From Paenibacillus sp. V4I3 (GTDB taxonomy: Bacteria; Bacillota; Bacilli; Paenibacillales; NBRC-103111): a stretch of 64,000 nt of DNA. The stretch is taken from the NCBI RefSeq assembly GCF_030817215.1, contig NZ_JAUSZA010000001.1, positions 5,058,501 through 5,122,500 on the forward strand. Direction: 5' to 3'. The translations under genes and the position numbers were made by a program. Each line of letters begins with the position of its first letter. Position 1 is the stretch's first letter. Below the pieces are notes generated by a model. It saw nothing but the letters and a program-made list of their open reading frames with translations, was not told where the DNA came from and ran no database searches. Positions 16,342 to 24,244 of the stretch are shown here, piece after piece.

Positions 16342-16374
16342 TTAGAAATCAATATTTTTTATTGAATATTATAA
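16342..16374. promoter_or_regulatory. Candidate LysR operator before prpF-like operon
   Basis: TTAGAAATCAATATTTTTTA followed by TTGAATATTATAAA; close match to 11127-11160. It lies 100 bases before the start of the prpF-like gene. Confidence 0.45.
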
Positions 16375-16473
16375 AAAAACATTATTTTATTTATTTCTAC
16401 TGTTCTAATACATTTAATTCTGTAAGTCAAAAGAATTATCAAACAGAAATGTTTTATTAAGGAGTGGTACGTG

Positions 16474-17631
16474 ATGAACGATTTCGGACAAATGATAAAA
16501 ATCCCGACAACCATCATGAGGGGAGGTACAAGCAAAGGTCTGATCTTACGAAAATACGATCTCCCTTCCAATCCGGACCAAAGGGATAAATTGATTTTGA
16601 GAATGTTCGGTAGTCCGGACAGCAGTCAAATCGATGGGTTGGGCGGGGGAACAAGTTTGACGAGTAAGCTAGCGATCGTAGGTCCGCCTTCGCGGCCCGG
16701 AGCACATATCGATTATACCTTTGGTCAAGTCAGTGTCGAAAACCATGTCATCGATTATAGAGTGACCTGTGGAAATTTAGTTACGGCAGTTGGACTTTAT
16801 GCTGCTGAAGAAGGATTTGTCCCATTAACGGAACCTGTTACAGCGGTCCATATTTATAATACGAATATCGATAAAATCATTGTAGCCGAAATACCAGTAG
16901 CTAATGGACAAATCATCTATGATGGGGATTTCTCCATTGATGGTGTACCTGGCGTATCCTCGAAGATCATGCTGAACTTTTTGAATTCGGGAGGTACCTT
17001 TACAGGAAATACTTTACCAACAGGCAATGTTAAGGATACGGTTCAAATTGACGACGGCAGGAGATTTGAAGTTAGTATTGTTGATTGCGCCAATACGATT
17101 GTCATTGTCAGGGCTGAGGATGTAGGAGCCAAGGGGACGGAGTTGCAGCAAGAGGTTAATCAAAACACGGAACTGCTGAATACGTTAGAAAAAATAAGAG
17201 TGCAGGGCGGCATCCTCGCTGGGCTCATTAAACCGGGAGAGGTCGTTAAACCATCTACTCACGCCTTACCGAAGATCATCATGGTTACTGCTGCTACAGA
17301 TTATGTAACCCTGACGAATAGAGAAATTAAACAGGGGGAAGTCGACATTATTTCTCGGTATATGACTATGGGTGCTTTGCATAAAGCACATGCAGTGAGC
17401 GGAGCTATGGCATTAGCAACTGCGTGTAAAATTCCGGGAACTCTTCCTTTCGAGATTGCACCCCCGAGATCCGGCGTAAGGATAGGACACCCATCAGGTA
17501 CAATGTACGTCGAGACCAAAGTGGAGTACGAGGACTTAGAGTGGAATGTGGTCCGCGCCGCTTGTGGTAGGACCGCAAGAAGGCTAATGGACGGATACTC
17601 GTATGTACCTGCCTCTGTGTTAGGTGCTTAG
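16474..17631 (+). CDS. PrpF-family isomerase (4-oxalomesaconate tautomerase / aconitate isomerase-like)
   Basis: 385 aa; ATG 16474 preferred to GTG 16471, with AAGGAG 10 bases upstream. The diaminopimelate-epimerase-like double-domain fold is indicated by MRGGTSKGLILRKYDLP, GLGGGTSLTSKLAIV, TCGNLVTAVGLYA and RSGVRIGHPSGTM, all typical of PrpF proteins. Known members isomerise trans-aconitate, 2-methylaconitate, 4-oxalomesaconate or 3-methylitaconate by proton transfer using Cys or Lys residues. With an MFS carrier and malic enzyme next to it, a role in unsaturated tricarboxylate catabolism is likely; which acid cannot be told. Confidence 0.9.
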   Translation: MNDFGQMIKIPTTIMRGGTSKGLILRKYDLPSNPDQRDKLILRMFGSPDSSQIDGLGGGTSLTSKLAIVGPPSRPGAHIDYTFGQVSVENHVIDYRVTCGNLVTAVGLYAAEEGFVPLTEPVTAVHIYNTNIDKIIVAEIPVANGQIIYDGDFSIDGVPGVSSKIMLNFLNSGGTFTGNTLPTGNVKDTVQIDDGRRFEVSIVDCANTIVIVRAEDVGAKGTELQQEVNQNTELLNTLEKIRVQGGILAGLIKPGEVVKPSTHALPKIIMVTAATDYVTLTNREIKQGEVDIISRYMTMGALHKAHAVSGAMALATACKIPGTLPFEIAPPRSGVRIGHPSGTMYVETKVEYEDLEWNVVRAACGRTARRLMDGYSYVPASVLGA

Positions 17632-17648
17632 AAGTAAAGGTGAACGAT

Positions 17649-18782
17649 ATGGTATTAAGAGTTGTCATCATCATCACAATAGGATTTCAAGTCATGTTGA
17701 ATATCACCAGACCTGTTGTCACCTTATTTGCTTCCCATTTGGGCGCTAATACATTTGAAATTGGTATGGTAACAGCTTTTTACGCATTCTTTCCGCTATT
17801 TTTCGCCATTTATGCAGGTAAAATCTCCGATTATGTAGGCGATCGGTTACCAATTATTCTGGGCACAGTCGGTATGACGGTAGGGATGGCTTTCCCTTTT
17901 TGTTATCCGTCCATGTGGTCACTATACACATCCCAAGCCATAATAGGCGTTTCGCAGCTTTTTATAAATATTTCACTCCAAAACGTGCTAGGCAACGCTG
18001 CAACCCCCAAGAATCGAGATCAATATTTCAGCATATTTAGCATGGCGATGTCATTGGGTAGCGTCATAGGTCCGGTCGTTGGAGGATATCTGGTTGAACA
18101 TTTTTCTTATACGTTTGCTTTTCTTGTTTCTATGTTCACTGGATTGATACCGATTGCGATTTCATTCTTTATACCTGTCATTATTAGAAAGAACGAACAA
18201 TCGGATCATGCCTTTTCCGGTTCTATGAGTTTATTGAAAATACCAATTTTAAGGAAAGCTTTGGTTTCAAGTGCACTTGTTTTGTATTCTCGAGATATTT
18301 TCGTAGCATATTTTCCGTTGTTTGCTAAGCAACAGAATATTTTACCGAGTGTTATTGGATGGATTATAGCCATTCAGGGGATAAGTATGGTCGCAGTCCG
18401 GTTTTTCTTGCCTAAACTTATTATCATCTTTGGTCGGAACCGAATCTTATTAGCCTCCATCTTTACTGCAGGAATTTCATTTTTCCTGGTCCCATTTACA
18501 AGTCATTTTTATTTTTTCTGTGTGTTGAGCGCATTGATGGGTGCGGGTCTGGGGTGCGGTCAACCGCTTTCGATGACTACGACCTACAATGCTTCTCCAA
18601 AAATGAGAACAGGCGAAGTTCTAGGGCTCCGATTAGCGTCGAACCGGCTATCACAATTGATAGCCCCACTCTTTTTCGGTTTAGTAGGTTCGTCGGTTGG
18701 GCTTGTCTCAGTGTTTTATGTCAGCAGTGCACTGCTAATCGGTGGAGCGTATCTGACCAGATCCAACGCAGATGAACAGTGA
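17649..18782 (+). CDS. MFS transporter
   Basis: 377 aa from ATG 17649 with AAAGGTGA upstream (GTG at 17640 is the alternative). Twelve membrane helices; motif A-like GKISDYVGDRLPI after helix 2; SALMGAGLGCGQPLSMT in the second half. It resembles small drug- or metabolite-exporting MFS proteins. Only 17 bases separate it from the prpF-like gene, so they form one operon and it may carry the same acid or a product. Confidence 0.85.
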   Translation: MVLRVVIIITIGFQVMLNITRPVVTLFASHLGANTFEIGMVTAFYAFFPLFFAIYAGKISDYVGDRLPIILGTVGMTVGMAFPFCYPSMWSLYTSQAIIGVSQLFINISLQNVLGNAATPKNRDQYFSIFSMAMSLGSVIGPVVGGYLVEHFSYTFAFLVSMFTGLIPIAISFFIPVIIRKNEQSDHAFSGSMSLLKIPILRKALVSSALVLYSRDIFVAYFPLFAKQQNILPSVIGWIIAIQGISMVAVRFFLPKLIIIFGRNRILLASIFTAGISFFLVPFTSHFYFFCVLSALMGAGLGCGQPLSMTTTYNASPKMRTGEVLGLRLASNRLSQLIAPLFFGLVGSSVGLVSVFYVSSALLIGGAYLTRSNADEQ

Positions 18783-18836
18783 GAGCAATTATCGGACTGA
18801 ATTTGAAAGTTAATTTTTTGAGGGTAGGTAATTGGG

Positions 18837-20258
18837 ATGAATAACTTTGGCGGTAAAAGTATTATTTTAAGATTGGAACTCTATACAGAGCAAATTAATT
18901 TCGGACAAGTCATAACAGTAATAAACGAAAATGGTGGAGATGTAATAGCTATTGATGTTATCCAAATGGGAGAAGATTCAACCATTCGTGATATCACAGT
19001 TACAGTCTCAGATCAAAAGCATATCGAACAAATTGTTATTGCTATCAAAAATTTAGTTGGCGTCCGACTAATTCATGTTTCTGATAGGACATTTCTTCTT
19101 CATTTGGGCGGGAAAATAGAAACAAAATTGAAAGTACCTATTCAAAATCGGGAAGATTTATCGCGTGTGTATACGCCTGACGTTGCACGGGTTTGCATGG
19201 CTATTCATGAAAAGCAAGAAAATGCTTATAACCTTACTATAAAAAGAAACACTGTTGCTGTTGTATCGGATGGAAGTGCTGTCCTGGGATTAGGTAACAT
19301 TGGCCCATATTCGGCTATGCCTGTTATGGAAGGGAAATCTATGTTGTTTAAGCAGTTTGCCGATGTGGATTCTTTTCCAATTTGTTTAAATACACAGAAT
19401 GTTGAAGAAATCATAGCTACTATTAAACATATATCGCCTGCATTCGGCGGCATTAACTTAGAGGACATATCCTCGCCCAGATGTTTTGAAATTGAAGAGA
19501 GGCTTCGAAACGAACTCGATATTCCTGTTTTTCACGACGATCAGCATGGAACAGCAGTTGTTTTATTTGCAGGACTTATCAATGCTCTAAAGATAGTTGG
19601 TAAATCAATAAGTGATGTGAAGGTCGTTGTTTGCGGTATTGGAGCTGCCGGAATAGCTTGCACCAAAATACTATTGGCAGCAGGCGTAAAGGAAATCATA
19701 GGCGTTGATCGGGAAGGCGCCCTTGTTGAAGGCGGTAAATTTGAAAATCCAATGTGGGAGTGGTATGCCAAACATACAAACCGCAATCTAAGTTTGGGTT
19801 CATTACATGATGTGATTGAAGGCGCTGATGTATTTATAGGGTTATCTCGCGGCGGAGTTTTAAAGAGAGAAGATGTACAAAAAATGGCGCTGCAACCCAT
19901 TGTTTTTTGTATGGCTAATCCTACACCGGAAATTCTTCCCGAAGAAATAGAGGATATTGCCGCAGTAATTGCAACCGGTAGATCCGATTATCCAAATCAA
20001 ATAAATAATGTATTATGTTTTCCTGGTATATTTCGAGGGGCGCTTGATTGCCGGGCAACAACGATTAACGAGGAAATGAAGCTTGCTGCCGCCCAGGCTA
20101 TTGCATCAGTAATTCCCGATAAAGCTCTTAATAAGCTATATATTATTCCAAGTGTGTTTAACCAGGATGTAGTAAAACTCATAAGGGACAGCGTAATTAA
20201 AGCAGCTATTCAGACCGGAGTTGCCCGTAGAATTCCGAAAGAGTATGGAAAAGCATAA
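18837..20258 (+). CDS. NAD(P)-dependent malic enzyme with N-terminal ACT domain
   Basis: 473 aa. Residues 7-80 look like an ACT regulatory domain (LRLELYTEQINFGQVITVINENGGDVIAIDV). The malic enzyme core follows: VYTPDVARVC, VVSDGSAVLGLGNIGPYSAMPVMEGKS, metal/malate site IPVFHDDQHGTAVV, dinucleotide-binding VVCGIGAAGIACTKIL, and FCMANPTPEI. It oxidatively decarboxylates malate to pyruvate. Last large gene of the prpF-like operon, so it probably feeds the four-carbon product of the pathway into pyruvate. Full length with all key motifs. Confidence 0.93.
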   Translation: MNNFGGKSIILRLELYTEQINFGQVITVINENGGDVIAIDVIQMGEDSTIRDITVTVSDQKHIEQIVIAIKNLVGVRLIHVSDRTFLLHLGGKIETKLKVPIQNREDLSRVYTPDVARVCMAIHEKQENAYNLTIKRNTVAVVSDGSAVLGLGNIGPYSAMPVMEGKSMLFKQFADVDSFPICLNTQNVEEIIATIKHISPAFGGINLEDISSPRCFEIEERLRNELDIPVFHDDQHGTAVVLFAGLINALKIVGKSISDVKVVVCGIGAAGIACTKILLAAGVKEIIGVDREGALVEGGKFENPMWEWYAKHTNRNLSLGSLHDVIEGADVFIGLSRGGVLKREDVQKMALQPIVFCMANPTPEILPEEIEDIAAVIATGRSDYPNQINNVLCFPGIFRGALDCRATTINEEMKLAAAQAIASVIPDKALNKLYIIPSVFNQDVVKLIRDSVIKAAIQTGVARRIPKEYGKA

Positions 20259-20277
20259 CTGAAGGATGTGAATTCAT

Positions 20278-20466
20278 TTGAATCAGAATTTATTATGTCT
20301 CCTTTGCAATCTTGCGGAAAAGCAAATCTCAGAAAAAATTTGTGATTGCTGCGCAGATGTATTGGAATTTGGGTATCCTTCTTTTCCGGCTTATGTACTT
20401 CAGGAGACCGGTGAATTGCATGAAGCTGAAAGAAACAAAAGTTTATTGATAATAAGTAATTATTAG
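20278..20466 (+). CDS. Small cysteine-rich protein, 62 aa
   Basis: TTG start 19 bases after the malic enzyme stop, with GAAGGATG upstream. The Cys pattern C-x2-C at residues 7-10 and C-x-C-C at 22-25 suggests a small zinc-binding fold. Not recognised; possibly translated with the operon. An unmatched frame by chance cannot be excluded. Confidence 0.4.
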   Translation: MNQNLLCLLCNLAEKQISEKICDCCADVLEFGYPSFPAYVLQETGELHEAERNKSLLIISNY

Positions 20467-20535
20467 TAATTAGACTCAAAGCTCATTTACTTTTTTCTTT
20501 TGGAAAAAATGGATATACATGAATATGTAAATGGT

Positions 20536-20561
20536 CTGTTGAAGCCTCAACAGGCTTTTTT
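20536..20561 (+). terminator. Terminator of the prpF-like operon
   Basis: CTGTTGA-AGCC-TCAACAG followed by GCTTTTTTT. Confidence 0.85.
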
Positions 20562-20600
20562 TGTAGGCTTTTTGAACTTTCGTGAGTAGTAAAATTAAGT

Positions 20601-20642
20601 CGTTTGTTGTTCACTGCGTCAAGATGTTTTGAACAACAAACG
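20601..20642. repeat. Perfect 13-bp inverted repeat
   Basis: CGTTTGTTGTTCA and TGAACAACAAACG enclose 16 bases. It is not followed by a T-run, so it is unlike a terminator. It lies near the right edge of the island; its role is unknown. Confidence 0.6.
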
Positions 20643-20785
20643 ATACACTGTAACTTTTGTCGAAAAAGTGTATGAATATTTATGCAAATACTGCATAAAA
20701 GCAGTATTTTCTATTGCAAATAATTTTGAAACAGAAGCGTAATCGGAATACGCCAAAAGGCAAATTCCAATTAATTATGAAACAA

Positions 20786-20820
20786 AAACAACGGAGCCAC
20801 GCGGATTGCGAGCTCCGTAT
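20786..20820. repeat. Hairpin repeat GGAGCC...GCTCCG, copy a
   Basis: ACGGAGCC and GAGCTCCGT enclose about 12 bases and lie exactly where the right half of the split amidotransferase begins. A similar hairpin is at 21366-21405. Confidence 0.5.
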
Positions 20821-21295
20821 TATATGCGAAAACAATATACCTTTGTTAGGGATATGCGGTGGATTTCAATACATCATTATGGAATATGCAAGAAACAAAA
20901 TGATGCTGGATAATGCTGGGCACGAAGAACGCGATCCACACGCAAATCAAATAGTTATTAGTAAACTGGCTTGCTCATTAGTCGGCCAAAAAGGTGAATT
21001 CATAGTAAAGAAAACCTCGAGAATCTTTGATATTTATCAAGTTGAAAATGTAATTGAACAGTTCAGATGTAACTATGGACTTAGTTCGGAATATGAAAAA
21101 CAAATTCATGAAGCCGGATTAAGAATAGTCGGAACGGATTACATTGGCAACCCAAGAATTATTGAACTACCTGAGCATAAGTTCTTCATAGGCACGTTAT
21201 TTGTTCCCCAATTAAGTTCCACTTCTAATTCAACACACTGCATCGTTGACCCTTTTATTACTAACTGTCTTATGTCAGCCAGAGAATTAAGCTAA
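20816..21295 (+). pseudogene. C-terminal half of the split glutamine amidotransferase
   Basis: From codon 20828 the frame reads ENNIPLLGICGGFQYIIMEY, where the Cys of GICGG is the class I amidotransferase nucleophile. It continues to PEHKFFIGTLFVPQ, which carries the catalytic His and Glu region. This is the part that the fragment at 9439-9673 lacks (that one ends at IIQFA), so the two halves fit almost without overlap or gap. The frame is open upstream to 20714 but that part is unrelated sequence. The TAA stop lies inside the GCTAACGG box of the next repeat. Confidence 0.75.
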
Positions 21296-21350
21296 CGGAA
21301 ACGATAGTGTAATAATCGCCTCATGTGTGGCAGTAGCAATAACGGCTGAG
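21291..21350 (+). repeat. Intergenic cassette-type repeat, copy 9
   Basis: The 5' box GCTAACGGAAACGATAGTGT is near consensus and overlaps the stop codon of the preceding fragment. The hairpin is weak and a 3'-box-like CAATAACGGCTG ends it. Confidence 0.6.
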
Positions 21351-21365
21351 ACGACTCCCTAAATC

Positions 21366-21405
21366 AAAAACGGAGCCCGCCGGCTAGGCTGTAAGCTCCG
21401 TTCCT
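21366..21405. repeat. Hairpin repeat GGAGCC...GCTCCG, copy b
   Basis: AAAACGGAGCC pairs with GCTCCGTT, probably a terminator-like hairpin between convergent units; similar to 20786-20820. Confidence 0.5.
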
Positions 21406-21439
21406 GTATTATCCCGTTGAGGGGCAAGTGCCAAACGCG

Positions 21440-21763
21440 CTATCGTATAAAAAAATCGGCCCGATTCATAAATATTTCCTCAATCTTCTCCACTATGGGC
21501 CCGCTTTCCTCGGATTTGCGTTTCACCTCGATCCATTCCGGGTCTTGTCGAAACGCACCCCACAGCCGTTGCCGTTCCTCCATATCCTTATATTCCATCA
21601 CGTAATACAACTTCGGAAGCCCCGTCTGATCGATCCAGAAATCGTACACCTTTATTTCCAACCGCTCGAAAATACTAAGTGTATGCTGGCTGAAACGTTG
21701 CAGAATCGCTTCCATTCTCCCCTCATGCATGGTATAAATGCGCAACTCGTAAAGCATGCCCAT
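21440..21763 (-). CDS. NIPSNAP-family protein
   Basis: 107 aa on the minus strand. MLYELRIYTMHEGRMEAILQRF, KVYDFWIDQTGLPKLYYVMEYKDMEERQRLWGAF and DPEWIEVKRKSEESGPIV are diagnostic for NIPSNAP dimeric ferredoxin-like barrel proteins, whose bacterial role is unclear. Full length. GCGAGGGA lies before the ATG. One of the few minus-strand genes outside the insertion elements. Confidence 0.85.
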   Translation of the reverse strand: MGMLYELRIYTMHEGRMEAILQRFSQHTLSIFERLEIKVYDFWIDQTGLPKLYYVMEYKDMEERQRLWGAFRQDPEWIEVKRKSEESGPIVEKIEEIFMNRADFFIR

Positions 21764-21804
21764 TCCCTCGCTTTCTGTAAATCGTAGAGTTTTTTCGTTG
21801 ATCG

Positions 21805-22134
21805 TTGCCTACTCTCAGTTATTTTACCAGTAATCTTCGACCCTGGGCAATAAATGTTATAAATAATAACCCGACTAATGCATTTCATGTTAGATTGGGT
21901 GATGGTAGGTGGTTTGTGTTTGATCCTGAACATTATTTCTTTTCACATTTAAGGAATAACATTTTAAAATCATACGATTTAATCAATAACAAGGAATATG
22001 ACCATACTGGCAAGTATATTGAAAAGAATAAGTTTAAAGCAGGTCATTTCGTAATTTATGAAAATTCAAAGGATTCTTCTATTTGTGATATGATAACTGA
22101 TGATGTTATACATTTTTTAAAATACGAAGTATAG
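21805..22134 (+). CDS. Hypothetical protein, possibly 5'-truncated
   Basis: Frame of 109 codons from a TTG without ribosome site. The part from about residue 24 (AFHVRLGDGRWFVFDPEHYFFSHL) looks like real protein; the beginning lies only 41 bases from the start of the divergent NIPSNAP gene and may be junk after a deletion. Family not recognised. Confidence 0.45.
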   Translation: MPTLSYFTSNLRPWAINVINNNPTNAFHVRLGDGRWFVFDPEHYFFSHLRNNILKSYDLINNKEYDHTGKYIEKNKFKAGHFVIYENSKDSSICDMITDDVIHFLKYEV

Positions 22135-22225
22135 CCTCTTTGGAAAAATAAATGAACGTGGAAAGAAACATGTCTCTTACTTTTGAAATCTTTAGATATA
22201 GCATGAGCATGAATAGTATATTGTT

Positions 22226-22312
22226 ACGCTAACGGAAACTATAGTTAAGGAGCCTGCTTCGCGGCAACTCCTCTTTTTGTTTATTGATTAAAACCGAGGG
22301 ACGGGCAGTTTT
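22226..22312 (+). repeat. Intergenic cassette-type repeat, copy 10 (CTCCTCTTTT subtype)
   Basis: GCTAACGGAAACTATAGTTA, hairpin AGGAGCCTGC...GCGGCAACTCCT, then TTTTTGTTTATTGATT and 3' box GAGGGACGGGCAGTTTTG. Confidence 0.75.
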
Positions 22313-22348
22313 GTTAAATAAGTTGCAAATTTAACATTTTAAAGTAAG

Positions 22349-22385
22349 AGCATTTCTTTGTAATGAGAAATGCTTTTTATTTTTG
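22349..22385 (+). terminator. Terminator-like hairpin
   Basis: AGCATTTCT pairs with AGAAATGCT and is followed by TTTTATTTTT. The remainder of 22386-22504 is AT-rich leader of the next gene. Confidence 0.75.
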
Positions 22386-22504
22386 TCAAAATTAAAAGGA
22401 TATTTCAATAACAATAATATAATAAAAAAACAATATAAATTTATTGTAAAACGATAAATCGTATGCTAAAATCATGTTGTCATTAAATAAGTGAGGTGTT
22501 TTAA

Positions 22505-22990
22505 ATGAATGTTAAACGAGGTTCAACCACTTTCTTAAAGGTAATTATTTTTCTGTCTGGAATTGCAGTGCTTGCTTTGTGTATCTGGTTGCCTGAGATA
22601 GCCGTTAGAGATGCAAGGGTACATCCAGATACGGCTTACTTCCTAATCCCCTTTTTAGTATGTGCATACGGATTCTGTATTGCGTTTTCTGTTGCGTTGT
22701 ATCAAGCATATAAACTTTTAACCTACATCGAAAAGAACAATGCTTTCTCTGAATTATCCCTTAAATCCTTACAGATTATAAAGAAATGTGCTTTTACAGT
22801 CATTTTTCTCATTTTGATAGGAATAGTAAGTTTAAGGGTGCTTGCTACAGTTACAGATAGTGATGATGCAGCGGGTCCTACATCATTATGTCTAATGGGT
22901 ATTTTAGCAACAAGTATCATCGCAGCCATTGTGGACGCACTTCAGAAGCCATTAAAAAATGCCCCTGATATAAAGTCGAAAAATGAATGA
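22505..22990 (+). CDS. DUF2975-like membrane protein
   Basis: 161 aa, ATG after GTGAGGTG. Four predicted membrane helices (12-31, 43-66, 94-115, 128-147); the pattern, with ALYQAYKLLTYIEKNNAFSELSLKSLQIIKKCAF between helices 2 and 3, matches DUF2975 proteins. In many Bacillota such genes are paired with a small XRE-type regulator; here the next intact gene is different, but a broken XRE gene lies at 23753. Confidence 0.75.
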   Translation: MNVKRGSTTFLKVIIFLSGIAVLALCIWLPEIAVRDARVHPDTAYFLIPFLVCAYGFCIAFSVALYQAYKLLTYIEKNNAFSELSLKSLQIIKKCAFTVIFLILIGIVSLRVLATVTDSDDAAGPTSLCLMGILATSIIAAIVDALQKPLKNAPDIKSKNE

Positions 22991-23086
22991 TTAACGGATG
23001 TGTAAGACTTTTGATTGTCAGCCAAGTGATTTTGGAGTACAAAAGCGACGAAGAACACTCAATAAAAACAGACAACTAATTTATTT

Positions 23087-23112
23087 AACTAACGGGACAC
23101 GATAGTGAAATG
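23087..23112 (+). repeat. Short repeat copy 11, 5' box only
   Basis: ACTAACGGGACACGATAGTG. No hairpin follows before the next gene. Confidence 0.45.
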
Positions 23113-23140
23113 CAAGTTCAGAAACAGGTGAGGTGTTTTA

Positions 23141-23443
23141 ATGGAAGCAACGGGATATGTCCCTTTAATAAACATAAGCAATGATGAGAAAATTTGGGCT
23201 GGTACGAAGGTAAGACTCTTCAATGTTGGGTTAAATGTGGCAGATAAAGAGCATGACTTCTATGATTATCTTGTATCATATATCTTCGATAATGATGACC
23301 TTCTACAGCTAACTAATCTCTCCCAAGGAAAAGCCGGAAATATTCTTTGTGTTATTCCAAAAGACAAACCTAATCACTATTCGAGCGGTAAATCATTAAA
23401 AGATATGGTCGGTTTGGATAATACTTACGTATTGTTTGAGTAG
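23141..23443 (+). CDS. Hypothetical protein, 100 aa
   Basis: ATG with GGTGAGGTG upstream. Acidic soluble protein (WAGTKVRLFNVGLNVADKEHDFYDYLV..., ending DNTYVLFE), not recognised. It lies between repeat copies, cassette-like. Confidence 0.6.
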   Translation: MEATGYVPLINISNDEKIWAGTKVRLFNVGLNVADKEHDFYDYLVSYIFDNDDLLQLTNLSQGKAGNILCVIPKDKPNHYSSGKSLKDMVGLDNTYVLFE

Positions 23444-23463
23444 AAGTGAGCAATGTAGGATTC

Positions 23464-23576
23464 AACTAACGAGGAACGTTAGTTCAATAGTAGAGTACAG
23501 CGGCAGTCTAAGACTTTATTTTTCGAGTCCTAGTCCGCCGCTGTTTCATTTTCAGGGCCAGTCTAATACTTAATTT
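23464..23576 (+). repeat. Intergenic cassette-type repeat, copy 12
   Basis: 5' box ACTAACGAGGAACGTTAGTT forms a perfect CTAACG/CGTTAG mini-hairpin. Then ACAGCGGC...GCCGCTGT stem and a divergent 3' box CAGGGCCAGTCTAATAC; GTTCAGTCTAACAC near 23625 may be a further decayed box. Confidence 0.65.
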
Positions 23577-23752
23577 TATTAATCTGACGATAATTAAATT
23601 GATAAATCCCGTAACATTAAGGGGTTCAGTCTAACACTATATTTTCTCAAGACACATACAATACTCGGAAGATTAGCCTTTTATTGTGAATTGAATTTTT
23701 TTGGATATCAAATTAGGATGGGCCCTATTTTTAAAATAAATGGGGTAAAATA

Positions 23753-23913
23753 ATGAATACTATTGGTGAAAAGGTGCTTTCGCTGATGCAATAGGGATAT
23801 CATAAGGGACGCTGAGTGAGATCGATCAAGGTAAGACAAAACCTTCAGCTGTTACATTGCAGCAATTGAGGAAAAAATTTAATGTAGATCTTAATTGGCT
23901 ATTGGACGCATAA
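23753..23913 (+). pseudogene. Decayed XRE-family regulator
   Basis: Begins MNTIGEKVLSLM, then shifts frame: DAIGIS-stop-GTLSEIDQGKTKPSAVTLQQLRKKFNVDLNWLLDA to TAA. The stop replaces the Gln of the usual ISQGTLSEIE recognition helix, and a base is lost before it. A small helix-turn-helix repressor, now broken. Confidence 0.7.
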
Positions 23914-24244
23914 CATTTGTTCGCAGCACTCATGGCAAACGTGCTTTTAAAGTGGTTATATGATTATTAAAAACCATACATAATCGCTTGTAAATCAATA
24001 CCTATCATTCGATTTAAGGAACAAATTGTCTATTTGTATAACCTTCTAAATCTAGTATCTGGCTAATCAACAGGCGTGATCATTTTATTCTAAGTTGTAT
24101 TTTTCGATTTAACGAACAACTTTAATGTGAATTGATTGAAGTTGGTTGTAACAAGTGTTATTCTAACAACGGTAAACTCGAAATCTATGCTCTTCAATAC
24201 ATCTAATAATAGTCACTATTTTAGTTATAAAGAAAGGTAATACT
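23914..24244 (+). other. Leader of the ABC-F gene
   Basis: 330 AT-rich bases. ABC-F resistance genes often have an attenuating leader peptide, but I could not identify a convincing one here. GAAAGG before the ATG is the ribosome site. Confidence 0.3.
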
